Source of the DNA: JAILLW01 sp045640525
Lineage (GTDB): Bacteria; Bacillota; Clostridia; Lachnospirales; Lachnospiraceae
Direction: 5' to 3'
DNA length: 64,000 bases
Assembly (NCBI GenBank): GCA_045640525.1
Contig: JAZUFE010000038.1
Span: 1 to 64,000, forward strand
Of this stretch, positions 16,660-25,341 are shown one piece after another; position 1 is the first letter of the stretch; every line of letters begins with the position of its first letter. The notes under the pieces are model-generated. The model saw nothing but the letters and a program-made list of their open reading frames with translations. It was not told where the DNA came from and made no database searches. Made by a program: the position numbers and the translations under genes.

Positions 16660-17574
16660 ATGAAAAAATTATTAGCAATGGTAATTACCGGTGCTATGGC
16701 TATCGGTGTGCTTGCAGGCTGCTCATCTGAGGATGCGGCAAGTGTTGTAAGTAACGCTGATGTCAGCGCAGTGGAAAAGGAACTCGAGGAAGCAGCTTCA
16801 ACAATTGAAGCAGCAATCGAAAACGCAGAGTCATCAGCCGAAGAGGCAACAGTGGCCAAGGCTGAAGGCGATACATTCACAGTAGGCTTCGATGCCGAAT
16901 TCCCTCCTTACGGATACATGGATGACAACGGTGAATACGTTGGTTTCGATTTGGACCTTGCCGAAGAAGTTTGCGCAAGAAACGGTTGGGTTCTTGAAAA
17001 AAGACCGATTGACTGGGATTCAAAGGACATGGAGTTAAGTTCGGGAACAATCGATTGTATTTGGAGCGGATTTACTATTCAGGGACGTGAAAACGATTAT
17101 ACTTGGACTGTTCCTTATGTAGATAACAGTCAGGTATTTGTATCTAAGAAGAGCTCTGAAATTGCTACACAGGCTGATCTTACAGGCAAGGTTGTGGGAG
17201 TTCAGAAAGATTCTTCGGCACTTGCAGCATTGGAAGGTGATTCACAGGCACTTGCAGCAACTTTTGCAGATATGATTCAGTACGCAGATTATAACACAGC
17301 ATTCATGGATCTTGAAACAGGTGCAATTGATGCGGTAGCAATGGATATAGGTGTAGCTGCTTATCAGATATCATCACGTGGTGAGGAATATGTGATTATG
17401 GATGAGCACCTTTCGGCTGAGCAGTACGGAGTAGGATTTATGAAGGGTAACGATGCTTTGAAAGATCAGGTAGAGAAAACTCTTCTTGAAATGGCTGCTG
17501 ACGGAAAGGTAGCTGAAATTGCACAGAAGTACGCTGATTTCGGTATGCCGGATTCTGTTTGTTTGGGAAAATAA
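16660..17574 (+). CDS. Polar amino acid ABC transporter, substrate-binding lipoprotein
   Basis: A 304-residue lipoprotein. AGAGGAG precedes the ATG at 16660 (an in-frame ATG at 16642 overlaps that site and is rejected). Residues 1-22 form a signal with lipobox LAGC. An Ala/Glu-rich linker of about 50 residues tethers a family-3 solute-binding domain, recognised by FTVGFDAEFPPYGYMDDNGEYVGFD, LSSGTIDCIWSGFTI and GAIDAVAMD. It binds a polar amino acid such as glutamine, glutamate or cystine outside the cell and delivers it to the permease encoded 13 nt downstream. Confidence 0.9.
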   Translation: MKKLLAMVITGAMAIGVLAGCSSEDAASVVSNADVSAVEKELEEAASTIEAAIENAESSAEEATVAKAEGDTFTVGFDAEFPPYGYMDDNGEYVGFDLDLAEEVCARNGWVLEKRPIDWDSKDMELSSGTIDCIWSGFTIQGRENDYTWTVPYVDNSQVFVSKKSSEIATQADLTGKVVGVQKDSSALAALEGDSQALAATFADMIQYADYNTAFMDLETGAIDAVAMDIGVAAYQISSRGEEYVIMDEHLSAEQYGVGFMKGNDALKDQVEKTLLEMAADGKVAEIAQKYADFGMPDSVCLGK

Positions 17575-17587
17575 TCGGAGAAGATAA

Positions 17588-18238
17588 ATGAGTTTTGCCG
17601 TAATGCTACAACAGTTGGGAAATGGAATGATTGTGTCGGTGGAGATATTTTTGCTGACACTGTTATTATCGTTACCCTTGGGACTGTTGATAGCATTTGG
17701 CAGAATGTCTAAAAATCCGATAATAAGAGGAATATTTAAATTCTATATTTCGGTAATGCGTGGTACACCTTTGATGCTTCAGTTGATTGTGGTGTATTTC
17801 GCTCCTTATTATGTGTTTGGACTGTCACTTGGTAACGGTTACAGGTTTCCGGCCATAATTATTGCGTTTTCAATCAACTATGCCGCATATTTTGCGGAAA
17901 TCTACAGAGGCGGTATTGAGTCTATGCCCAAGGGACAGTATGAGGCAGCAGAAGTCCTTGGTTTTAATAAAGCACAGACATTCTTCAAAATTATTCTTCC
18001 ACAGGTAATTAAACGAATTCTTCCATCGGTGACCAATGAGATTATTACATTGGTTAAGGATACTTCGCTGGCATTTGTTTTGGCACAGGCCGAAATGTTT
18101 ACCATTGCCAAACAGATAGCGGCAAAGGAAGCATCAATTATGCCTTTGATGGTTGCCGGAGTGTTCTATTTTATTTTCAATTTCCTGGTAGCCGTTATTA
18201 TGGAAAGAGTTGAGAAGAAATTGAACTATTACAAATAA
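17588..18238 (+). CDS. Polar amino acid ABC transporter, permease
   Basis: A 216-residue inner-membrane permease of the His/Glu/Gln/Arg family with about five membrane segments. It has the EAA loop (EAAEVLGFNKAQTFFKIILPQ) that docks with the ATPase, and the family sequence VMRGTPLMLQL. A GGAGA site precedes the ATG. Only one permease gene is present, so the transporter is presumably built on a homodimer of this subunit. Confidence 0.9.
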   Translation: MSFAVMLQQLGNGMIVSVEIFLLTLLLSLPLGLLIAFGRMSKNPIIRGIFKFYISVMRGTPLMLQLIVVYFAPYYVFGLSLGNGYRFPAIIIAFSINYAAYFAEIYRGGIESMPKGQYEAAEVLGFNKAQTFFKIILPQVIKRILPSVTNEIITLVKDTSLAFVLAQAEMFTIAKQIAAKEASIMPLMVAGVFYFIFNFLVAVIMERVEKKLNYYK

Positions 18239-18258
18239 GAAGTTTTTCGGAGACGAAA

Positions 18259-19017
18259 ATGAGTCGGGTTTTGCTTGAAATCAACAACTTAAAAAAGACA
18301 TTTGAAGATGGCGTCAAGGTGCTTGACGGTATTTGCCTTAGCGTTAAAGAAGGTGAGGTAATTTCCGTTATCGGACCTTCGGGATCGGGCAAATCGACTT
18401 TATTACGCTGCGCAACTTTTTTGGAAAAGGCCGACAGCGGTGAAATTAAATATCTTGATTCCGTGGCTTTTGGAGAAAGTGACGGCAAATATAAGTATGC
18501 GTCCAAGTCGGAACTGAAGAATATCAGAAAGTATTTTGGCTTGGTATTTCAGAATTTTAATCTGTTTCCGCATTATTCGGTTTTGAGAAATATAATCGAA
18601 GCCCCGATTCACACTGACAAGGTTCCTAAGGCTAAGGCTGTTGAAACTGCGGAGAAGTTACTTGAAAAATTGGGACTTTCACAGAAGAAGGATTCATATC
18701 CTTGTCAATTGTCCGGAGGTCAGCAACAGCGTGTATCAATTGCCAGAGCATTGGCCAAGGAACCCAAAATATTGTTTTTTGACGAACCTACTTCTGCACT
18801 TGATCCGGAACTTACCGGCGAAGTGCTTAAGGTAATAAAGGAACTTGCCAAAGAACACATGACAATGATAATAGTTACTCACGAAATGCAGTTTGCACGT
18901 GAGGTTTCAGACAGAATGATATTTATGGAACATGGAATTGTACAGCAGGAGGGAACTCCGGACGAAATTTTCAATTCAGACAATTCCAGAGTTCGTGAAT
19001 TCATCGGTAAATTTTAG
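18259..19017 (+). CDS. Polar amino acid ABC transporter, ATP-binding protein
   Basis: A 252-residue ABC ATPase of the GlnQ type: Walker A GPSGSGKST at residues 39-47, Q-loop in GLVFQNFNLFPH, signature LSGGQQQR, Walker B ILFFDEPTSALD and switch histidine in VTHEM. It completes the three-gene amino acid importer. The next gene begins 14 nt downstream, so glutamine import and the PurF-like protein may be expressed together. Confidence 0.93.
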   Translation: MSRVLLEINNLKKTFEDGVKVLDGICLSVKEGEVISVIGPSGSGKSTLLRCATFLEKADSGEIKYLDSVAFGESDGKYKYASKSELKNIRKYFGLVFQNFNLFPHYSVLRNIIEAPIHTDKVPKAKAVETAEKLLEKLGLSQKKDSYPCQLSGGQQQRVSIARALAKEPKILFFDEPTSALDPELTGEVLKVIKELAKEHMTMIIVTHEMQFAREVSDRMIFMEHGIVQQEGTPDEIFNSDNSRVREFIGKF

Positions 19018-19031
19018 AATAGGAGTTAAAA

Positions 19032-20438
19032 ATGGGTGGATTTTTTGGAGTAGCATCAAAAAAGGACTGTGTATTTGATCTTTTCTTTGGAACTGATTAC
19101 CATTCGCATCTTGGTACGAGAAGAGCCGGTATGGCGGTGTATAATCCGGAAGACGGTTTTTCGAGGGCTATTCACAATATAGAAAATGCACCGTTTAGAA
19201 CCAAGTTTGATAAAGATGTCAATGAGATGCAGGGACGTGTCGGAATAGGATGTATTTCCGACTATGAACCGCAACCGCTTTTGGTTCGCTCACATCACGG
19301 TACTTATGCAATTATGACTGTTGGCAAAATCAATAATTTGAATGAAATTGTTCAACAGATTTTTAATACCGGTCACAGCCACTTCCTGGAGATGTCGGGA
19401 GGTGATATCAATGCAACGGAACTTGTTGCTGCGATAATCAATCAAAGGGCCAATCTTATAGAAGGAATTCAGTATGCCCAGCAGATAATAGAAGGCTCGA
19501 TGAGCATTGCAATTCTGACTCCGATGGGAATTTATGCGGCAAGAGATAAGATGGGACGTACTCCCATCTCAATCGGAAAGAAAGATGATTCATACTGTAT
19601 GTCGTTTGAATCGTTTGCATATCTTAATTTAGGATACAAAGAGTACAAGGAACTCGGACCGGGTGAAATCGTGATAATTACGCCGGAAGAGTGCAGAACA
19701 CTCGTTGACCCTCAAAGCGAAATGAAGATATGTGCCTTTTTGTGGATATACTACGGTTATCCGTCAAGCTCATACGAAGGTTTGAGCGTAGAGAAGATGA
19801 GAAATAAGTGCGGTGCACTTATGGCTAAGCGAGATAATGTTAAACCCGACTCGGTAGCCGGAGTTCCCGATTCGGGAATAGCACATGCGATAGGTTATGC
19901 GAATGAATCGGGAGTGCCTTTTTCAAGACCGTTTATCAAATATACACCTACCTGGCCCAGATCTTTTATGCCGACAATTCAGTCTCAAAGAAATCTGATT
20001 GCCAAAATGAAGCTTATTCCGGTACAGGATTTGATTGAGGATAAGAGCCTGCTTTTGATAGATGATTCGATTGTACGTGGAACACAGTTGCGTGAAACAA
20101 CGGAATTTTTGTATGAATCGGGCGCCAAAGAGGTTCATATCAGACCGGCCTGCCCGCCGCTTCTGTACGGTTGTAAATATTTGAATTTCTCCAGATCTTC
20201 TTCGGAAATGGAGTTGATAACCAGACGAATTATCAGCGAATTGGAAGGTGACGTCAAGAAAGTGAATCTTGATGCATATGCAAATCCCGATTCGGCTGAA
20301 TATCAAATGATGATAGATAGGATGTGCGAAAAGCTTAACTTCACTTCACTGGCCTTTAACAGACTGGACGATATGGTGGAAGCGATAGGGCTTCCGAAGG
20401 AAAGACTTTGCACGTATTGTTGGGATGGAAAAGAGTAA
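19032..20438 (+). CDS. PurF-like amidophosphoribosyltransferase homologue without the N-terminal cysteine
   Basis: A 468-residue homologue of glutamine PRPP amidotransferase. The N-terminal Ntn-hydrolase half is recognisable (HLGTRRAGMAV, VGIGCISD, DGTYAI-like motif) but the protein starts MGGFFGVAS, whereas PurF has its nucleophile cysteine as the mature first residue (CG-FG). The closest cysteine is residue 13. The phosphoribosyltransferase half keeps the PRPP loop LLLIDDSIVRGTQLRE at about residues 340-354 and VPDSGIAHAIGYA. AGGAG precedes the ATG. Loss of the nucleophile predicts no glutaminase activity, so it may use free ammonia or have another role. It lies directly after the amino acid importer and overlaps the MATE gene by 14 nt. 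True PurF is expected elsewhere in the genome. Confidence 0.85.
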   Translation: MGGFFGVASKKDCVFDLFFGTDYHSHLGTRRAGMAVYNPEDGFSRAIHNIENAPFRTKFDKDVNEMQGRVGIGCISDYEPQPLLVRSHHGTYAIMTVGKINNLNEIVQQIFNTGHSHFLEMSGGDINATELVAAIINQRANLIEGIQYAQQIIEGSMSIAILTPMGIYAARDKMGRTPISIGKKDDSYCMSFESFAYLNLGYKEYKELGPGEIVIITPEECRTLVDPQSEMKICAFLWIYYGYPSSSYEGLSVEKMRNKCGALMAKRDNVKPDSVAGVPDSGIAHAIGYANESGVPFSRPFIKYTPTWPRSFMPTIQSQRNLIAKMKLIPVQDLIEDKSLLLIDDSIVRGTQLRETTEFLYESGAKEVHIRPACPPLLYGCKYLNFSRSSSEMELITRRIISELEGDVKKVNLDAYANPDSAEYQMMIDRMCEKLNFTSLAFNRLDDMVEAIGLPKERLCTYCWDGKE

Positions 20439-21819
20439 GAATTTATTTAGATTTTATAAAAAAGTATTGTTGGTGGCATTTCCCATCATTATCCAGAATG
20501 CTATATCCAATTTCGTAAGTCTTTTGGATAATATAATGATAGGAAGAGTCGGAACCGATGAAATGTCCGGAGTTGCCATCGACAATCAGTTATTTTTCAT
20601 TTTTTATTTATGCATTTTCGGAGCAATATCCGGTGCGGGAATATTGACGGCACAGTTCTATGGCAAGGGTGACCATGAGGGGGTCAGAGACACTTTCAGA
20701 TTCAAACTGGTCATTTCCATGATTATCATGGTGGCAGGCTGTGTCATTTTTGCGTTATTTGATAATACATTGATTGGACTGTATCTTCATGAAGGAAGTG
20801 AAACCGGAAACCTTGCGGCTACTCTTTCGTATGGTAAGGAGTATATGTTTGTCATGCTTTTCGGAATGTTTCCGTTTGCCGTTGAAAGCAGTTACTCCGG
20901 AACACTTCGTGAAACGGGTCAGACCTTTGTGCCCATGGTAGCTTCTTTTGCGGCGGTACTGGTTAATCTTGTGCTTAACTACATACTTATCTACGGTAAA
21001 TTCGGTGCTCCTGCTTTGGGAGTTACGGGTGCTGCCATCGCGACCGTGATTTCAAGATATATACAGATGACTATCGTGGTAGTATGGACGCACAGACACC
21101 CCGACAGAAACAAATTCATTACGGGAACATATTCAAGCTTCAAAATCCGAAAAGGACTCACAGGTCGAATGGTGCGTTTGGGATTGCCGCTTCTTATTAA
21201 CGAAACGCTGTGGTCTGCGGGCGTTGCCGTACAATTGCAGGCATATTCGATAAGAGGTCTTGCGGTTGTTGCCGGAATGAATATTACATCCACAATATCG
21301 AATATGTTCAGCGTGGCATTTTTCGCCATGGGTGATGCGGTTGCAATTATTGTGGGACAGATGCTCGGTGCCGGGGAACTTAAGGAAGCTAAAAAGGCGG
21401 CATACAAAATAATCGCATTGTCGACATTCATAGGGGCTGTTTGCGGTGTGCTGATGTTTCTTACATCACCGTTATTTCCCCAGATATACAACACAACCGA
21501 CGAGGTCAGAGAGCTTGCCAAGAAATTTATGCAGGCGTTTGCTATTTTGATGCCGGTTATGTCGTTCCTGCATGCAACATATTTCACCATAAGGTCGGGT
21601 GGTAAAACTGTGGTGACATTTTTGTTTGACAGTTGCTTTTTATGGGTAGTTGCGGTACCGATAACCTACTATCTTTCAGGATATACGACTTTGAATATTG
21701 TTAATGTTTATTTCCTGTGCATGGCAGTGGACGGAATTAAACTCATAATCGGATGGATATTATTGGTTAAGGGTGTATGGATTCAGAACCTTACCGGATA
21801 TGGGAGCTGTAACGAATGA
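20425..21819 (+). CDS. MATE-family efflux transporter
   Basis: A 464-residue polytopic membrane protein with the two-lobe MATE architecture (about 12 membrane segments): N-terminal lobe beginning FPIIIQNAISNFVSLLDNIMIG, second lobe beginning LGLPLLINETLWSAGVA. It should export a small molecule by cation antiport. Its start lies inside the end of the PurF-like gene, and its stop overlaps the next start as ATGA, so all three are probably translated from one message. The substrate cannot be inferred. Confidence 0.9.
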   Translation: MEKSKNLFRFYKKVLLVAFPIIIQNAISNFVSLLDNIMIGRVGTDEMSGVAIDNQLFFIFYLCIFGAISGAGILTAQFYGKGDHEGVRDTFRFKLVISMIIMVAGCVIFALFDNTLIGLYLHEGSETGNLAATLSYGKEYMFVMLFGMFPFAVESSYSGTLRETGQTFVPMVASFAAVLVNLVLNYILIYGKFGAPALGVTGAAIATVISRYIQMTIVVVWTHRHPDRNKFITGTYSSFKIRKGLTGRMVRLGLPLLINETLWSAGVAVQLQAYSIRGLAVVAGMNITSTISNMFSVAFFAMGDAVAIIVGQMLGAGELKEAKKAAYKIIALSTFIGAVCGVLMFLTSPLFPQIYNTTDEVRELAKKFMQAFAILMPVMSFLHATYFTIRSGGKTVVTFLFDSCFLWVVAVPITYYLSGYTTLNIVNVYFLCMAVDGIKLIIGWILLVKGVWIQNLTGYGSCNE

Positions 21820-23543
21820 AACAAAAATTGTTGATGGCAGTCGAAATATTTTTAATGACGTGGGCAATGATTAAGGTTGCCGGTTTTGGAGTTGGCAATA
21901 TTTTCGGTATTCTGCTTTTGGGATTGAGTATCGGAATTTACAGGTATTCGGAAGCTCAGTACAAAAATATATCAATAACGAAAACAAGTACTGTCATTGC
22001 GGCAATTTTCAGCATTTTGTTTGTACTTGGTGATAAGGAAAACATCAAGGGGTCCCTTACGTCGGCGTTGTTTTGCCTTATTGTACTGGTGGCAACTTTA
22101 ACCGGGCTGTTCTTTGTTTTCAGACGCTGTTTGATAATTTTGTATTCTTTGATGATTCGCTTCTTCAGATATGAAGAAAAGACTCATACCAATAAGCTGG
22201 TATGCTTTTATGAAAAGCATATCTTTATCCTTTCGGCAGCAGTATGCTTCGTTATGTTTTTGCCGATGTTTCTGTATCAGTATCCGGGAGTTTTGACACC
22301 GGACAGCATTAATCAATTGGGACAGGCAATCGGACAAATGCCGTATGAGAATGCCAATCCGCTTGCCAATACTCTTTTGATTAAATTGTGTGTGCAAATA
22401 GGTCTTTTGGTTACGGGTTCTTTGAGAACTGCCGTATCTTTCTATACATTGTTTCAGATGGCGATGGTCTCGCTTGCGGCAGGCTATGCCATTAAAACCA
22501 TGCAAATATATAAGCTCCCGTTATGGTCACGCTTGGTAGCACTGGGCTTTTATGCATTGGTTCCCTATAATGCGGTAATGGCTGTGACCATGTGGAAGGA
22601 TGTTCTGTTCGCAGTGGTCGTACTTGTATTCATTTGTACAATGTTAAGACTTCTTAAAGAATTCAGTGTATCTTATCTTATCGTTTTCGGAATTATGGGA
22701 CTGTGTATATGTTTGTTCAGATCAAACGGCTGGTTTGGATTCTTGGCGACGGTACCGTTTTTGGCATACTATTATCGTAAGAAGATGCTCCCGGTGTATC
22801 CTGTACTGGCAGGAATAATTCTTGCTGCCCTTATAGTCAAGGGACCGCTTATGAGTCGGTTTGAAGTTGTACAGCCGGATTTTGTGGAGTCGGTTTCGGT
22901 GCCGGCACAGATGATAGCAAGAGTTGTCGTTAACGGAAGTACAATAACGGCCGAAGAGCAGCAGATGATAGACAGTGTCGTGGATTCAAGTTATATTCCG
23001 GAATTGTATGTGGAAAGTTTCGCAGACAATATGAAGGAGTTAATGCGCGCAGGTCATCCCGAATATCTTGAAAATCATAAGGGAGACTATTTGAAATTGT
23101 GGTTGAAATTGGGAATTGAGCACCCGCTTGATTACCTTGATGCATACATCGGACAGACCAAGGGTTATTGGTATCCCGATTCTTATTATACGATAGCAGA
23201 TGCCGAAGGCATTTCTTCGAATTCATACAATCTGACCCCCGAACCTTTAATAGGCGGTAAGCTGATAGTTAAGGGGAAGGAAATTCTTTTAAAACTGGGT
23301 AACATGATTCCTCTTTATGGAATTCTTTGGAGTTTGGGAAGCATTACCTGGTTAATAGTTATTTCTTTGGGAGCGAGTCTGATACGCAAAAACCATGCGT
23401 GGATTATCTATATCCCCGGTTTGGCAATTCTTGCAACCGTGTTGATTGCTACTCCGGTGGCAGCGGATTTCAGATATATGTATTTCAATGCATTCGCACT
23501 TCCAATCCTGTTTTTTATTAATTTGCAGGGTGGCAAATCTTAA
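21816..23543 (+). CDS. Large polytopic membrane protein, DUF6020-like
   Basis: A 575-residue membrane protein with roughly 12-14 hydrophobic segments and one larger soluble loop in the second half (about residues 350-460). The YPGVLTPDSINQLGQA and MWKDVLFAV motifs resemble the DUF6020 family, which looks like a GT-C-type glycosyltransferase of the polyprenyl-phosphate mannosyltransferase class. Asp and Lys residues in those motifs are candidate active-site residues. It overlaps MATE by four bases. A role in cell-envelope glycosylation is a guess from architecture. Confidence 0.75.
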   Translation: MKQKLLMAVEIFLMTWAMIKVAGFGVGNIFGILLLGLSIGIYRYSEAQYKNISITKTSTVIAAIFSILFVLGDKENIKGSLTSALFCLIVLVATLTGLFFVFRRCLIILYSLMIRFFRYEEKTHTNKLVCFYEKHIFILSAAVCFVMFLPMFLYQYPGVLTPDSINQLGQAIGQMPYENANPLANTLLIKLCVQIGLLVTGSLRTAVSFYTLFQMAMVSLAAGYAIKTMQIYKLPLWSRLVALGFYALVPYNAVMAVTMWKDVLFAVVVLVFICTMLRLLKEFSVSYLIVFGIMGLCICLFRSNGWFGFLATVPFLAYYYRKKMLPVYPVLAGIILAALIVKGPLMSRFEVVQPDFVESVSVPAQMIARVVVNGSTITAEEQQMIDSVVDSSYIPELYVESFADNMKELMRAGHPEYLENHKGDYLKLWLKLGIEHPLDYLDAYIGQTKGYWYPDSYYTIADAEGISSNSYNLTPEPLIGGKLIVKGKEILLKLGNMIPLYGILWSLGSITWLIVISLGASLIRKNHAWIIYIPGLAILATVLIATPVAADFRYMYFNAFALPILFFINLQGGKS

Positions 23544-23591
23544 ATATCTTTTAGAACATATCCATGAAACGTGATGTTACTTCAATCCGTG

Positions 23592-23620
23592 TTGACAAAA
23601 GGATGATATGGCCGTATACT
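23592..23620 (+). promoter_or_regulatory. Promoter of the acyl-CoA ligase-symporter unit
   Basis: A consensus TTGACA (23592-23597), a 17-nt spacer and TATACT (23615-23620). Transcription would start near 23627, giving a leader of about 53 nt. Confidence 0.75.
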
Positions 23621-23630
23621 TTAGTGGCAA

Positions 23631-23660
23631 AAAGCGTTAAAGCGTTGACGCGAAAAAGCG
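23631..23660 (+). repeat. AAAGCGTT direct repeats in the leader, possible operator
   Basis: AAAGCGTT occurs twice in tandem (23631-23638, 23639-23646), followed by a third partial copy AAAGCG (23655-23660), directly downstream of the predicted transcription start. The position suits a repressor site. No regulator gene is adjacent. Confidence 0.45.
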
Positions 23661-23679
23661 AAATCGAAGGAGATAGGTA

Positions 23680-25320
23680 ATGACAATAGTTGATGTTTTG
23701 GAACTTAATGCACGCAGTTATCGTGACGAAGTTGCATTGGTAGAACTTAACCCCGAAGAAAAAGAGGTTAAACGTATAAACTGGATGGAGTCGGATTTGG
23801 TTGAAGCTAATCCGATGCATTCCTACAGAAGAGAAATAACATGGGGCGTATTTGACGAAAAGGCCAACAGGTTCGCCAATATGCTTATAAGTCGTGGCGT
23901 TAAGCAAGGAGACAAGGTTGCCATTTTGCTGATGAATTGCATAGAATGGCTTCCGATATACTTCGGCATTTTGAAAACGGGAGCTTTGGCGGTTCCGCTT
24001 AACTTCAGATATGCCGCTGACGAGATTGAATACTGCGTTAATTTGGCAGAAGCGGATGTACTTGTATTCGGTCCGGCCTTTGTTGATCGTGTTCAGTCAA
24101 TAGTTGACAAAATTGCTCCTAACAGAATGCTGTTTTATGTCGGAGAAGGTTGCCCCAAATATGCTGAAAGCTATAATGATTTGACGGCTAACTGTTCATC
24201 TGTTTCACCTAACATCAGATTAACAGAGGAGGATGACGCAGCCGTATACTTTAGCTCCGGAACAACAGGATTCCCTAAGGCCATTTTGCATAATCATCAA
24301 AGTCTGATACATTCTGCCAGAGTTGAACAGAATCATCACGGACAGACTAAAGATGATGTATTCTTGTGTATTCCTCCTTTGTATCATACGGGTGCCAAGA
24401 TGCACTGGTTTGGCTCATTGCTTTCTGCATCAAAGGCGGTTCTTCTTAAAGGAACCAAGCCTGAAACGGTATTGCAGGCGGTTTCAAAAGAAAAGTGTAC
24501 AATAGTATGGCTCCTGGTTCCGTGGGCGCAGGATATTCTGGAGGCTTTGGACTCGGGAGAGATTAATAAAGATAAATATGAACTTTCTCAATGGAGACTT
24601 ATGCATATAGGTGCGCAACCTGTTCCGCCTTCACTGATTAAGCATTGGAAGGAGTATTTCCCGAATCACCAATACGACACGAACTACGGACTTTCGGAAT
24701 CAATCGGTCCCGGATGCGTTCATTTGGGAGTTGAAAATATTCATAAGGTCGGTGCCATCGGTAAACCGGGATTTGGATGGGTATGTAAGATTGTTGATGA
24801 AAACAGACTTGAAGTTCCGGATGGAGAAGTCGGCGAACTGGCTGTTAAAGGCCCTGGCGTCATGAGCTGTTATTACAATGATGAAAAGGCCACCAAAGAA
24901 GTTCTTGATGAAGAAGGTTGGCTATATACCGGTGATATGGCAATGTATGATGAGGATGGATTTATTTTCCTCGTAGACAGAAAGAAAGATGTCATTATTT
25001 CCGGAGGTGAAAACATTTACCCCGTACAGATTGAAAACTTTTTGCGGGCCGGATTGGATGCCATTCACGATGTGGCTGTTATCGGAGTCCCGGATAAGAG
25101 ACTTGGTGAGACAACACTTGCCGTTATTGAGCTAAAGGAGGGTATGTCACTTACCGAAGAAGAGGTTAACGAGTATGCTATGAATCTTCCGAGATACAAG
25201 AGACCTCATCAGGTAATCTTTGCGGATATTCCACGTAATCCTACCGGAAAGATAGAAAAACCCAAGCTTCGTGAGAAGTACTGTGCAGTCCGCTTGGTAG
25301 AAGCACAGAATCGAGCATAA
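23680..25320 (+). CDS. AMP-forming acyl-CoA synthetase (ligase)
   Basis: A 546-residue ANL-superfamily enzyme that adenylates a carboxylic acid and transfers it to coenzyme A. Visible motifs: P-loop SSGTTGFPKA near residue 191, NYGLSES, WLYTGDMA, the hinge DRKKDVIISGGENIYP, and the catalytic lysine in NPTGKIEKPKLRE. AAGGAGA precedes the ATG. It lies 21 nt before a sodium:solute symporter gene, suggesting import then activation of one carboxylate. The acid (medium-chain, aromatic or other) cannot be assigned from sequence alone. Confidence 0.9.
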   Translation: MTIVDVLELNARSYRDEVALVELNPEEKEVKRINWMESDLVEANPMHSYRREITWGVFDEKANRFANMLISRGVKQGDKVAILLMNCIEWLPIYFGILKTGALAVPLNFRYAADEIEYCVNLAEADVLVFGPAFVDRVQSIVDKIAPNRMLFYVGEGCPKYAESYNDLTANCSSVSPNIRLTEEDDAAVYFSSGTTGFPKAILHNHQSLIHSARVEQNHHGQTKDDVFLCIPPLYHTGAKMHWFGSLLSASKAVLLKGTKPETVLQAVSKEKCTIVWLLVPWAQDILEALDSGEINKDKYELSQWRLMHIGAQPVPPSLIKHWKEYFPNHQYDTNYGLSESIGPGCVHLGVENIHKVGAIGKPGFGWVCKIVDENRLEVPDGEVGELAVKGPGVMSCYYNDEKATKEVLDEEGWLYTGDMAMYDEDGFIFLVDRKKDVIISGGENIYPVQIENFLRAGLDAIHDVAVIGVPDKRLGETTLAVIELKEGMSLTEEEVNEYAMNLPRYKRPHQVIFADIPRNPTGKIEKPKLREKYCAVRLVEAQNRA

Positions 25321-25341
25321 ATTCAGTGAGGAGACAAAGAT

